In this document: positions 14,507 to 23,591 of the stretch, piece by piece
Numbering within the stretch: position 1 is the stretch's first letter
How the letters are laid out: every line of letters begins with the position of its first letter
Assembly (NCBI GenBank): GCA_027073945.1
Contig: JALTEL010000272.1
Span: 1 to 24,058, forward strand
Length of the DNA stretch: 24,058 nucleotides
From: Caldifarciminota bacterium
GTDB taxonomy: Bacteria > WOR-3 > Hydrothermia > UBA1063 > CAJXJZ01
Direction: 5' to 3'
Program-made: the position numbers and the translations under genes
Notes under the pieces: model-generated
Database searches by the model: none
Told to the model about the DNA's origin: nothing
The model's input: the letters and a program-made list of their open reading frames with translations, nothing else

Positions 14507-16680
14507 TCCAACTTCACATTAATTTTTCTTATGAGGATCTCGAATTCTCCCATGTCATAGCGGAATCCCCCACCTGGCAAAGGTTCGCCAGTCATACCCC
14601 TTCTATTGAAAAATTGGACCCATCCGTCAAATGTTTCGAACCTCTTCATTCTCCATTTTCTATACCAAATTGCCATTGCAACAATTACCAGGAGGATCAG
14701 AAGCAGCCACAGCCATCCAGTTTTTGGTGATGGAGGGGGTACAACATTGTGAGTTGACGTTTCACCGTAAGTGTCATTTGCTGGTGGACGGGGTACAACT
14801 TCAGATTTGGAATCATGTTCTTTTGCATCAGACCTTTTCTTGCGTGATCGCTCTTTAGCTATAGCCCTTTCATTGCGCGCTTGCTCTTTTTCTTTTTCAA
14901 TTTCATTTATTATATTCCCTACACCCGTATTGAGTCTTTGTTCTATTTCATGTTTAATATAGGCAAAAAGCTCCTGATATTTATCTTTTGCATAATCTGG
15001 CACCTGTAGAGGCCATATCAAAGACACACGATTTCTTTTCCATATCTCTGTGATTTTCCCCGTAAAGTATTTTACCCACTCTTCTTTAGTTTTTGGAATC
15101 TTTTTTACTTCATCTTTAATAAAGATTTTATTTCCTTTTTTTTCGTCTTCTATATACTCCTGATGAGCAAGATAGATATTCCATTGGCCTTTCCAAGCTC
15201 TTGAAGCCTCGTTGATAAGATCATTAGTCAAGTCACATACTTTTTTTTCGGTCTCTTCAAGTAAATTCTGATGTTTCCACTCTCCTATAGAAATCTCGTC
15301 CTTTATTTCTTTTTTAATTTTTTCAAAGGTAGTTATAGTTGGATTAAGCTTCTTCCTGTAAATTCCCCCCATAATGTCATATTTATCTTTATGTTCCCCT
15401 TTAGCAACTTTAGGAACTTCCCAGCTCTTATCAGCAAGCCTGGGGAAATATCTTCTAAGCTGTTCATCGGCAATCTCTTCTCTTGCATTCTCTAGATCAT
15501 CTTCTATCAGTTCTCCACATGTCCGTTTTATCTCTTCATGCATCTCAGGCAAATATGTCGTTAGTCTTGTACTGAATTCCTTTTGCTCTTCACCCGGAGC
15601 TAAAGCTACATATTGTCCTAGAATGGCTTTCTCCGCCTTGCTTAAGAGTCTATTCACTACAATATGCCTACTCTTTTCCTTCTCTTTGTGCAGAGCAAGG
15701 TTTTTCCTGATAAGCCTTTTCAACTTTTCTTTGCTAGTCAGGGCAATCCCCTTTACATTCTGACAGAAACTCCTGAAGCGTTCTTTTTCCTTGATTTTTG
15801 CCTTTCGATCTATTTCACCTCGAATAGATGGGAAAATATCATAGATTTTTCGGCCTTCAGTAGCCTCAGCCCTCAGCTTTCTAATAGCGTTATTAACATT
15901 ATTTTCCATGGCCTCTTTTAGTTGACGTTCAGTTATCCTATCACCAGGTAATTCCTGTTGAATAGCCTCCTTTTGAACCTCAATCTGGTTCTTTACATCC
16001 TTAATAATCTGGTCTATCCTTTGGTCTATTCTCCTTTCTGTTTCTTCCAGAAGTACCTTCTCGGATCTTCTCATTTTTCCCTTTAGCCCTTGTTTAAGCG
16101 CTTTGACATCAACCGGCTGCCAGCCTGCCTGATCAATATTTTCAACATCTTCTTGAGAGGGATAAACGCAAAGGGAAATTCGATTCAGTTGCCGTCTAAC
16201 TGCTTCACCCCGGGCTTTCTCAAAAATTTCCCTGAGATTATCGTCGGCATTTTGGGATATGTTCTTCTCTATTTTGTTTTCAAAACTTTCCCTGCTCTCT
16301 CTTATGTATTCTCCTTCTGAAAACTTTATATCCTGGCTTTTAAAACTCTTGTAAATCTTCTTTAGGTCTTCATCAAAGGCCTTATCAAGGCTCTCTTTAA
16401 TATGTAATTCAACCAGTTTTTTACTCTTTTCAATCTCCTTGTGCTCGCTGATGTTATTGAGTATGTCCTCAGTACAATCTTTAGCAATCCCCTCTATTAC
16501 CTTGGTTCTTAACTGCTCAACCGCGACACTGGCAGCCTGCTTTGTGACATATATGATACTGAGCTTTTTTGTGTCTAAAGCAGGTTTGTGTGATTGAGCC
16601 GCCGCTTGCTCTCTTGCCAAGAAAAGCACTATTAGAAGAGCGGTGATTTTACAAAAAGCCAATATAAATTTATTTCTCAT
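14503..16680 (-). CDS. Exported coiled-coil protein with a C-terminal membrane anchor
   Basis: The 725-residue protein starts with a signal peptide (hydrophobic 11-21, likely cleavage after REQAAA, about residue 28). About 600 residues of charged, mostly helical sequence follow, rich in Glu, Lys and Arg and suggesting long coiled coils. A basic stretch and a proline-rich linker (RPPAND..., VPPPSP) lead to a transmembrane helix at about 656-673, followed by basic residues and a 45-residue cytoplasmic tail with a FDGWVQFFNRRG segment. This topology places a long helical domain in the periplasm and a small domain in the cytoplasm, as expected for a structural strut linked to an inner-membrane complex. 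It follows the channel and partner genes (26-bp gap) and overlaps the next gene by 4 bp. I recognise no family. Confidence 0.8.
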   Translation of the reverse strand: MRNKFILAFCKITALLIVLFLAREQAAAQSHKPALDTKKLSIIYVTKQAASVAVEQLRTKVIEGIAKDCTEDILNNISEHKEIEKSKKLVELHIKESLDKAFDEDLKKIYKSFKSQDIKFSEGEYIRESRESFENKIEKNISQNADDNLREIFEKARGEAVRRQLNRISLCVYPSQEDVENIDQAGWQPVDVKALKQGLKGKMRRSEKVLLEETERRIDQRIDQIIKDVKNQIEVQKEAIQQELPGDRITERQLKEAMENNVNNAIRKLRAEATEGRKIYDIFPSIRGEIDRKAKIKEKERFRSFCQNVKGIALTSKEKLKRLIRKNLALHKEKEKSRHIVVNRLLSKAEKAILGQYVALAPGEEQKEFSTRLTTYLPEMHEEIKRTCGELIEDDLENAREEIADEQLRRYFPRLADKSWEVPKVAKGEHKDKYDIMGGIYRKKLNPTITTFEKIKKEIKDEISIGEWKHQNLLEETEKKVCDLTNDLINEASRAWKGQWNIYLAHQEYIEDEKKGNKIFIKDEVKKIPKTKEEWVKYFTGKITEIWKRNRVSLIWPLQVPDYAKDKYQELFAYIKHEIEQRLNTGVGNIINEIEKEKEQARNERAIAKERSRKKRSDAKEHDSKSEVVPRPPANDTYGETSTHNVVPPPSPKTGWLWLLLILLVIVAMAIWYRKWRMKRFETFDGWVQFFNRRGMTGEPLPGGGFRYDMGEFEILIRKINVKLE

Positions 16681-16706
16681 GAGGTTATCCCCGATCTTTC
16701 AGTTAT

Positions 16707-17627
16707 TTAACTCAGCGCCCTTAACTTATCCCAGCTATCTTCAAGGAACATGTAACCTTCTTTGTCCAATTTGTTACGCCATTTTCTAATTATCCTTTGA
16801 TAAAACTCATTCGCTCTTCTTCTCCTTTCATTTTCATCTTTGGTGGAAATAATTTTTTTTAGTCTTCTCTCAGTCTTTTCGTCGAGCGTTTCGGGATGTT
16901 TGATAAGTTCACGGAAGAGTCGCTGAAGTAGTTGAATCTGAAGAATCTTTATCTCTTTTTTGAGATTTGTTGCAAACTCAATAATTTCATTATGAATATT
17001 TGCACGATTTCCTGGCGTAATAACACTGAGTTTTGCTATAATTGGATCATCCTTAGGGATATCTCTCCACCAACGTACCCTTCTACCCCTTTGTTGCGTA
17101 TCTCTGATATCGGCCTTTTGTATTACTTTGCTGTAAATATCATCTTTGAAGGTTTGCTCACCATCATTATCATAGATATTCTTAGCTTTTGTACAAAGCT
17201 CTTTGAAATCTGGGTCTATAACATTAATACCTTGCAGATTAATTCTGCCAGCACCTGGAAAGAGGCCGAGCTTAAGTTCACGGCGTTTTTCCATCTCCAC
17301 TTCGTCCAGTGCCTTTAAGAGCCTCATACGCTGCAACTGAATCTTAGTAAAATTATGGTTTTCCCGTTCTATTGCCAAGTCTGACTCGGGATCAGTACTA
17401 TTGACAATTTTATTATACGCAGCCAGTGCCTTCTCCCTTCCCGCCTTTTCTATTCCTGCTACGTCCTTATATTTTAATATAGTTATTACTGCGACAAAAC
17501 TTAGAATTATAACTAAGGGTAACAGTATTTGAACAAATATATTCCAGACAGTGCCATCACTTTTCCTCGCACCCGATTCAAAACCTTCTGTTAAAGACAA
17601 CGATTCCTTCTTGATAACAGCCATCAA
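16707..17627 (-). CDS. Single-span partner of the MotA/ExbB-like channel (MotB/ExbD/ZorB position)
   Basis: This protein has a short cytoplasmic N-terminus, one membrane helix at about 28-51 (WNIFVQILLPLVIILSFVAV) and about 250 residues of charged, helical, presumably periplasmic sequence. This is the topology of MotB, ExbD and ZorB, and the gene sits 7 bp after the channel gene, where such a partner is expected. It lacks the proton-binding Asp normally found at the start of the helix (Asn29 is the nearest polar residue; Asp24 lies just before the helix), and no OmpA-like peptidoglycan-binding domain is evident. The first codon at 17627 is TTG; the ATG at 17624, preceded by AAGGGG at good spacing, is the more likely start, giving 305 residues. 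Role inferred from topology and context. Confidence 0.75.
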   Translation of the reverse strand: MMAVIKKESLSLTEGFESGARKSDGTVWNIFVQILLPLVIILSFVAVITILKYKDVAGIEKAGREKALAAYNKIVNSTDPESDLAIERENHNFTKIQLQRMRLLKALDEVEMEKRRELKLGLFPGAGRINLQGINVIDPDFKELCTKAKNIYDNDGEQTFKDDIYSKVIQKADIRDTQQRGRRVRWWRDIPKDDPIIAKLSVITPGNRANIHNEIIEFATNLKKEIKILQIQLLQRLFRELIKHPETLDEKTERRLKKIISTKDENERRRRANEFYQRIIRKWRNKLDKEGYMFLEDSWDKLRALS

Positions 17628-17634
17628 TTACCCC

Positions 17635-18945
17635 TTATTTCCGTCCTATTAACTGTAATAAAAATTTGTACCATTTACTTTCTTTGGACTTCTCAATAAT
17701 TCCAACTGGTATTCGCTTTATTCCTGAATGAAGTTCATTTACTGCGTTTTGAATTCTATGTACTTCTTTTTCTATAGCTTCTCTGTTTTGATCAAGTTTT
17801 TCATTAAGTTTATCAAGTGGAAAAGATTCTGTCTTTATCTTGTTTTCCATAAAAGATTTTAGCTCTGCAATATAACTACTAAGCATAGTTTTAATCTGTG
17901 CAGACAAAGATCCAGCAGAAGCGCTAATTTCTCCTTTGATGCCTTCCTTTGCATCTTCAAAACCTGCTTGTACTTCCTTCGCTGTTTCTTTAGTGGTAGT
18001 GGTCAAATTATCTAATTTTTTTCCTAATTGGTTGACGAATGATGAGTATGACTGAGAGATATTTTTTAGACCTGTTATAATTTCATCTCGTTTTTCTACC
18101 CCTTTTTCTGCCTTTGTACGTATAGCTTGTATTTCTCTGTATTGATCGTCCATTTTCTTGCTAATATCTTCAATTAACCCGATAACAGTACCGAAGGATA
18201 GTGATGAAATCTCCTTATTTAAGCTTTCTATTTCGCCTCTGAGAATGCTGACTCCTCTGGTGGTTGCCTTTAGCGCTTCCGATAATGCTCTTAGCTGAGA
18301 AGCGATTTCATTTGGCCATGGGTGAGTCGGCTTTTCGTATGAAATACCAATCACCCATCTGTAAAAGCTTTTGGCGCTCGGAGCAATAATATAGACCATA
18401 ACCACGGCAGTGAACGTGCTTAACAATGCAGTTCCAAAGGCCTTGGTCATGATATCCAGTGCGTCTGTGCCCAGCGTATGTCCGATTTGTTCCATTCTGA
18501 ATCCAATTATTAAAAATCCCCATAGTGTCCCAATAAACCCTAATTGAATCCATGTCGTTTCATAATTTTCGGGAAGTGGGAACATTTCTTCCCTCTTTAC
18601 ATTTTTCGTGAGTTCTCGATCTCGAATAAGCTTCCAGGAACCCCAAGTAAAAGACCCAAAAAACCATAGTAAAATAAAGGGGGTAACTGCTGAAAGATCA
18701 CGGCTGATCTTTTTCAGGAAGGGGACATACTTTCCGAAAATCCAACCCTTGGAACTAGACTGAAATAATACTCCTTTAGTTTCCTCTTCATCTACCTCTT
18801 GTTTTATAGATGTCTTTTGCACCTTAGCTATCCTGTCAGGAATTACTGTTATATTTACGGCCAGGTAGGTGGCTGAAAAAACGCAACCGAAAAGAGATAG
18901 AATTAAAAAAATATATATCCAAACAATGTTTCGTAAAGGATGCAT
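17635..18945 (-). CDS. MotA/TolQ/ExbB-family channel protein with coiled-coil tail (ZorA-like)
   Basis: The 436-residue protein has four predicted membrane helices (about 7-30, 85-104, 131-149, 168-190) and positively charged loops that place the 105-130 loop and the C-terminus in the cytoplasm. The third and fourth helices carry the family pattern: GFIGTLWGFLIIGF near 136-149 and AFGTALLSTFTAVVMVYIIAPSAK near 169-192, with the small-residue and Thr-rich pore face of TolQ/ExbB/MotA. After the last helix, 240 residues form a helical, coiled-coil-like cytoplasmic tail. That tail is absent from ExbB and TolQ but typical of ZorA of the Zorya defence system. In these families a pentamer around two partner helices uses ion flow to do work. 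A strong AAAGGAG precedes the ATG. Family assignment good; Zorya relationship only architectural. Confidence 0.85.
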   Translation of the reverse strand: MHPLRNIVWIYIFLILSLFGCVFSATYLAVNITVIPDRIAKVQKTSIKQEVDEEETKGVLFQSSSKGWIFGKYVPFLKKISRDLSAVTPFILLWFFGSFTWGSWKLIRDRELTKNVKREEMFPLPENYETTWIQLGFIGTLWGFLIIGFRMEQIGHTLGTDALDIMTKAFGTALLSTFTAVVMVYIIAPSAKSFYRWVIGISYEKPTHPWPNEIASQLRALSEALKATTRGVSILRGEIESLNKEISSLSFGTVIGLIEDISKKMDDQYREIQAIRTKAEKGVEKRDEIITGLKNISQSYSSFVNQLGKKLDNLTTTTKETAKEVQAGFEDAKEGIKGEISASAGSLSAQIKTMLSSYIAELKSFMENKIKTESFPLDKLNEKLDQNREAIEKEVHRIQNAVNELHSGIKRIPVGIIEKSKESKWYKFLLQLIGRK

Positions 18946-18961
18946 ACTAATTCTCCTTTTA

Positions 18962-21103
18962 TTACATTCGGTTCAAATACTCCCTTGCGCTTTCCGCATA
19001 GCTGCTATTGGGAGGAGCGATTTTAATAATCTTTTCAAAATCCCTTCTTGCGTTTTCAAGTTGTGGTATCATCCTGTAGAGGATAGCCCTGGAATAAAGG
19101 CACTCTATAAAATCAGGTTTTTCTTTGATGGCCCTGGAATAAAACATTATGGCTGTTTCTATGTCTTCGAGTCCTTCACAGGCTTTGCCATAGTAATAGA
19201 AGATTTTGTAGTTGTTATGTCCCTTAGATAACGCTTGTTTAAGATATTCTTGAACGGTGCTATAGTTTTCCTCAAAAAGCAATAACTTCGCAAGCCCTAT
19301 ATAGGCTTGTTCATTATCGTCAACCTGAATAGCTTGTCTATAATACTTTTTTGCTTCTCCGTAACCTACTTCCCCTCTTTCTTCTATTATTGCTTTCGCA
19401 ACCTGGCATAAAATATGGGAGCTATTAGGCTGTTGGCTAAGCCTTTTTTGTTGCCAGTATTTTAAAGTAGTCCTTCTCCTTGCAGTTGGAGCCCATCTGC
19501 TTTTGGGAAATTTTTCAGCAAATTCCCTGTAGGATTTAAGTGTATCTGATTTTTTTGCTTCTGCAATAGCCTGAAATTCTTCTATTTTTTTACGTGCAAC
19601 TTTTTCATATTTACCATTTGGATAAAATTGCAGATATTTCTTAAAAGCTTTTATTGCATTATTACTTATCGCCCTTTTCCACCGAAGATCCTCAAGTAAA
19701 TCTTGCACTTCATGTCTATGTTTTCCCTGGGGGAATTTAGAAATGTACCGTAAACACACTTCTATGTTTTTCTTCTTTTTGACCTTGACATATTCTAAAT
19801 ATTCAAGGTCTTCAACTTTACCCTTAAGTCTGACCTTTTTTAACAGTGCTTTGGGATTATTATTATATCTTTCAGTTACATTGATTCTAAATAGGACAAC
19901 AGTATCCTTAATATCTTTAGCAACCTTAATCGAAAAATATGTATTTCTGCATTGATTAGGAGGGATATCACCAACTGTTTGCTCCTCAGGCATCCGTATA
20001 CGTTTGTCCTCGAATCCAGAGATTTTAACCTTTATTCCTTTTCCTTCCCCCTTCCCTTCGTTTTTTATAGTAACAATCATTGTGGCTGATTCACCGGCAT
20101 CAAGGATCCCGTTTTTGTTGGCATCTCTAATCTGGCAAGAGCATATGAGCAATGGCCGAAGAGATCCTCTCTTTACCAAGTCCTTCTTTTGATAAGCCAA
20201 TCTTGTTTTCTTACGTCCTTGAACGGATTGTGGATTAATCTCCAGAGCCTTCTTATACTGTTCAATGGCCCTATCGTAGTTGCCTTGATTAAAATAATCG
20301 TTTCCGGCACTGATATATGCATACTCCTTGGACTTTCGGTCAAGTAGCATGGATAGTTCTGCGGCAGTGAATTGGACACTAGTTTTTATAAGTTTTTGTC
20401 CAACATGAGCAGTAGCTTCAATATTCAATTTGCGTGATCGACTCAGCTTTTCTAAAGAAGCAAGGTCAAAAGTTGCCTCTCCTTCTATATCTGTTGATAG
20501 GACATGACTTATCTTATGTCTACCCTGGGATATTCTCAAATTTATCTCTTTATCTCGAATAGGTTTTGCATAACATACCTTATTAGTATGACCCGTAGCT
20601 TCCCTGATTTCGCCATCAGCTATTCTTAGCTCACTAGGTGGATAATTATATCCCAATGGTGTCATAAGCCACTCACTCCAGAAGTCTGGGGCCAAAAGAA
20701 CTACACCAAGCGTAAATGTTATCGCCAATGGATACACAAGACTTCTTCTAATAAAAAAATCCGAGAATGGATGAGTATTGCTTTTATGATAAACTTTATA
20801 AGTTTCTATCTTTTTATAGACAGATATCTCTTCTTTCTCACAAACTACATTGTCCGTCAATTTAAATGTCACAAAAGAAGAGGCTGGAGAATGATACGCT
20901 GTGAGCGCCGGTCTATGACCTATCGTTTTCGGTTTATGGGTTTCTTTACGAAGAAAGGTCCCCTTTTCGGTTTTTATTAAACTTCGAGGAGAAGCACATC
21001 CCAGTGAATAGACAGGGAAGGCAACCAGTAATATGTACGATAAAAGTCGTAAGCATTTGAGGCTTCGGCGCAAACTCAGACTACCCATAATGTTTGTTCC
21101 CAT
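18962..21103 (-). CDS. Large TPR lipoprotein with a CARDB-like domain
   Basis: The 713-residue product has a basic N-terminus, a hydrophobic segment and a lipobox (SLGC, Cys36, with Ala at +2, which favours outer-membrane sorting). A further hydrophobic segment lies at about 121-139. A TPR unit (GNDYFNQGNYDRAIEQYKKA) sits at 260-293. A beta domain at about 318-428 begins with a dockerin-like calcium loop, DANKNGILDAGE (327-338), and continues with TIKNEGKGEGKGIKV, typical of CARDB/adhesion-type Ig folds. BamD-like helical repeats follow at about 433-560 (YISKFPQGKHRHEV, YLQFYPNGKYEKVA), and further TPRs at about 575-710. Such proteins act as scaffolds. No convincing Shine-Dalgarno precedes the first ATG; Met6, about 8-10 nt after GGGAA, is an alternative start. 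The gene lies 9 bp from the preceding gene. Confidence 0.85.
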   Translation of the reverse strand: MGTNIMGSLSLRRSLKCLRLLSYILLVAFPVYSLGCASPRSLIKTEKGTFLRKETHKPKTIGHRPALTAYHSPASSFVTFKLTDNVVCEKEEISVYKKIETYKVYHKSNTHPFSDFFIRRSLVYPLAITFTLGVVLLAPDFWSEWLMTPLGYNYPPSELRIADGEIREATGHTNKVCYAKPIRDKEINLRISQGRHKISHVLSTDIEGEATFDLASLEKLSRSRKLNIEATAHVGQKLIKTSVQFTAAELSMLLDRKSKEYAYISAGNDYFNQGNYDRAIEQYKKALEINPQSVQGRKKTRLAYQKKDLVKRGSLRPLLICSCQIRDANKNGILDAGESATMIVTIKNEGKGEGKGIKVKISGFEDKRIRMPEEQTVGDIPPNQCRNTYFSIKVAKDIKDTVVLFRINVTERYNNNPKALLKKVRLKGKVEDLEYLEYVKVKKKKNIEVCLRYISKFPQGKHRHEVQDLLEDLRWKRAISNNAIKAFKKYLQFYPNGKYEKVARKKIEEFQAIAEAKKSDTLKSYREFAEKFPKSRWAPTARRRTTLKYWQQKRLSQQPNSSHILCQVAKAIIEERGEVGYGEAKKYYRQAIQVDDNEQAYIGLAKLLLFEENYSTVQEYLKQALSKGHNNYKIFYYYGKACEGLEDIETAIMFYSRAIKEKPDFIECLYSRAILYRMIPQLENARRDFEKIIKIAPPNSSYAESAREYLNRM

Positions 21104-21112
21104 ATTATCGCT

Positions 21113-22297
21113 TCATGAAAGTTCTGAAATTTTTCTGTTCCATTTGTCCCGAAGCTCTTCCAATTCAAGTCTGTCATAGCAATAGGCTATCCTGTAAGCT
21201 ACTCCAGGATCTGGTTCTATAGCGTAAGCCCGTTTGTATTTTTCAATAGCTTCCATGTAAAACTCTTTATTCTCTAATATCCCGCCCAATAAGATAAATT
21301 TTTGCTCTTGAGGCTCAATTTCTTTTAACTGGATTTCAATATTCTCAATTTCCTTTAATTCTTTCTCAGTAGGCAGGGAGAAAAAGCCGTTCTCTTCCTC
21401 CAATACTTCATCCCCATTCATAACCTCCAGTTCCCACATGTATTCATTGCCATAGATAAGTTTTAATTCTTGCGGACTTACTTCAACTCTTGTTCCGGTG
21501 GTGGTATATGACCAGTTGACCTCTTCAATAGAGATTATATATCTGCTTGCTCCCTTATAATGCCGCCATTCAAAGATAATGGGATATCGCACCTTCCCGA
21601 AAGGGCTTAGGACAGTAACCGGATACTCACCAAATACTGGAGCAAATGCGGGAGCAGGATAAGTAAAGGTTTTTCGGAATAGGGTCTCAAGTTTCTCGCC
21701 GATAGCTTCAAATTCTTTCCGTAGATCGGCAGGACTTTTTTTTACTATCTCAGCAAATCTGGCCATTAATGCATTTAGTGTCTTTTTCCTTTGAGTCTTC
21801 TCAATCACAATCCGTATTTTTTCGTATGACCAGGCCGGCTCTTTTTGAGCCATGTTCAATGCCCTTTGAATCTTGATAAGTTTTGCCAGGCAGTATCTGC
21901 ACACTTGAATCTGTGCCCAGAATCTTTCTTCCTCGCCTTCTTCCATAATCCCTTCAGCATACCCCCACAATTTTTCCTCAAGCAATTCCTCAGTTCCTTC
22001 ATGCCCGCAATACTCTGTAGGAACTTGTACTTCAGTCTGTTGAGTGCATGCAGTAGTTGCAAAGACGAAATTTTTCCAGACGTCTTCTGCACCTGATATC
22101 CTCTCTATCTGATTCTCGATAACTGCACGTTCGTTCCCGGTGAACTTATCTTTTGCTATTGCCAGCAGTTGTAGTGCCTCAGCCAATTTTCCGGCATCCC
22201 AAAGGACTGTGGCCAGATCGAGATAATGTTGGACGTTAAAGGGGTTTAGCTTAATAGCATCTCTCAATTGTTTTTCAGAGTGTTTAGTATCTCGCAT
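21113..22297 (-). CDS. TPR protein with degenerate anti-sigma zinc finger and Ig/FN3-like domain
   Basis: The 394-residue protein has no signal peptide or evident membrane helix. An N-terminal TPR-like region (about 10-70) is followed by a stretch resembling the zinc-binding anti-sigma fold: LWGYAEGIMEEGEEERFWAQIQ, then C133-x2-C136. The usual HxxxCxxC has Gln129 in place of His; Cys97 and His99 lie upstream. Residues 224-308 form an Ig/FN3-like domain (SPFGKVRYPIIFEWR, SRYIISIEE, YMWELEV). A C-terminal TPR pair lies at about 328-375. It follows the sigma-like gene by 85 bp, the usual order for a sigma factor and its regulator, so an anti-sigma or co-regulator role is inferred. No strong Shine-Dalgarno precedes the ATG. 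The lack of a membrane segment is unusual for an anti-sigma factor. Confidence 0.8.
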   Translation of the reverse strand: MRDTKHSEKQLRDAIKLNPFNVQHYLDLATVLWDAGKLAEALQLLAIAKDKFTGNERAVIENQIERISGAEDVWKNFVFATTACTQQTEVQVPTEYCGHEGTEELLEEKLWGYAEGIMEEGEEERFWAQIQVCRYCLAKLIKIQRALNMAQKEPAWSYEKIRIVIEKTQRKKTLNALMARFAEIVKKSPADLRKEFEAIGEKLETLFRKTFTYPAPAFAPVFGEYPVTVLSPFGKVRYPIIFEWRHYKGASRYIISIEEVNWSYTTTGTRVEVSPQELKLIYGNEYMWELEVMNGDEVLEEENGFFSLPTEKELKEIENIEIQLKEIEPQEQKFILLGGILENKEFYMEAIEKYKRAYAIEPDPGVAYRIAYCYDRLELEELRDKWNRKISELS

Positions 22298-22382
22298 TAG
22301 TCTTTGAATGACCCGTCTTTCATCGTATATCTTATTCTATGAATTTTTTGGTTCTTTCCTTCCATAGCTTAAGAAAAAAATC

Positions 22383-23591
22383 TCATTTTTTTTCTAAGCC
22401 TGCAAGGCCTTTGAGCAACGCTTCCTTTGCTCTGTTTTTACGACTTCCAAGGGTCCCTTCTTCAATCCCCAGGATCGCAGCTATTCGCTTACAATGTGGT
22501 CGGATAAAATATTTACCGGATTTATAAGCGATAAGGATTTTCTTTCTCTTCTTTCTGGTAATCTGAAGACGTTTTAAGGTTTCCATGTAACGGATTGTCT
22601 CAAAATCTAAGTAGCTATCTCCAATAGCCTCGGCCTTACTTTTTTCTTTGAGCTTATGTCTCAATTGATCTCTTGTAGTCTTGATCTTTTCAGTTATCCT
22701 CTTGAGAGTGAGATCACTGACATCTTTCTCAATTTCTTCGAGATTATTGCACCCCAGGGCCTGAAGTTTGGCCCGGCCGAAGGAGATCTTTCGTTCCAAA
22801 TTTTCTTCCTTAAGTTTTAGAGAAGCCAGTTGTAATTCTATGTTTTGATTGCTTTTAAATTGATCAGACTCTCGGAGGGATGTCCTGAGTTCATTTATTT
22901 CTGCCTGCACTTCATCTGTAGACCTCACGGTCTCTTTGGCAATATAGGCTATGTCTTTGGGGGAGAGATCCTCATACGCAATGAATTTGAGACGAAGAAG
23001 GACCCGTTGGGAATCTGGCAGAGCGTCTATGAGGCTTCGCAGTTGTTTACTCTTAGCATCTTCTTCCGTACAGGCTATCTCTAGGGGTTCACGCTGATGC
23101 GATTCATCGCTAGGTTGATCTATACTACCTTCTTTTGCCCTGGTTTCGGCAATATTTTTCAGCCTTTCATAATTGGAAAGCTTTGTTGCAGGATCTACTT
23201 TCTTCAGCCAATCGTAGACCTCTCTTCTCATTACAGCAAAAAACCACCACTGGAAATTTTTGTTCAGATCAAAGTTTCTCAGTTTCTTATCAAAAGAAGG
23301 CAAGCAAAAAATCCGCATGTAAACTTCTGCAAAGATGCTGTTATAATATTCCTCGTTATCCTGATATGAAATACCCTTTATCCGTAAAACAGCTCGAATG
23401 GTCCTGTCGAACTGTCTATAAAACCTGGCAAAAATCGCATCTCTTAACGCCTTCCGCGTTTTTTTGTCCTTCTCCCTAAGGAAAAGTTCAACCAACTCAG
23501 TGTCTGAAAGGTTTATGAAATCTTCCTTGATGTTAATCCGGGCGCTAACTACTTGATAATCTTTATGTTGCATAACTAAGTAGCTTCTCAC
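22383..23591 (-). CDS. Sigma-70-family factor with an extended region 4
   Basis: The 402-residue protein carries a recognisable sigma region 2 at about 53-131 (FARFYRQFDRTIRAVL, then DNEEYYNSIFAEVYMRIF, then FQWWFFAVMRREVYDWLKK), which binds core polymerase and the -10 element. Region 4 starts near 189 (LPDSQRVLLRLKF...LSPKDIAYIA), but a charged coiled-coil stretch of about 120 residues follows, and a second helix-turn-helix ends the protein (CKRIAAILGIEEGTLGSRKNRAKEAL, about 368-393). ECF sigma factors are usually about 200 residues, so this one is twice the normal size. The first codon is GTG, which overlaps a possible upstream ORF (GTGA); ATG at Met7 (23573) is an alternative, and neither has a strong ribosome-binding site. 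As the first gene it probably controls the operon. Confidence 0.8.
   Translation of the reverse strand: MRSYLVMQHKDYQVVSARINIKEDFINLSDTELVELFLREKDKKTRKALRDAIFARFYRQFDRTIRAVLRIKGISYQDNEEYYNSIFAEVYMRIFCLPSFDKKLRNFDLNKNFQWWFFAVMRREVYDWLKKVDPATKLSNYERLKNIAETRAKEGSIDQPSDESHQREPLEIACTEEDAKSKQLRSLIDALPDSQRVLLRLKFIAYEDLSPKDIAYIAKETVRSTDEVQAEINELRTSLRESDQFKSNQNIELQLASLKLKEENLERKISFGRAKLQALGCNNLEEIEKDVSDLTLKRITEKIKTTRDQLRHKLKEKSKAEAIGDSYLDFETIRYMETLKRLQITRKKRKKILIAYKSGKYFIRPHCKRIAAILGIEEGTLGSRKNRAKEALLKGLAGLEKK

Noticed and set aside
15374..15763. 129-codon plus-strand frame rich in Ser, Phe and Leu, membrane-protein-like
   Set aside because: The hydrophobic look is the mirror of a Lys/Glu-rich coiled coil on the minus strand; antisense of such sequence always appears hydrophobic.
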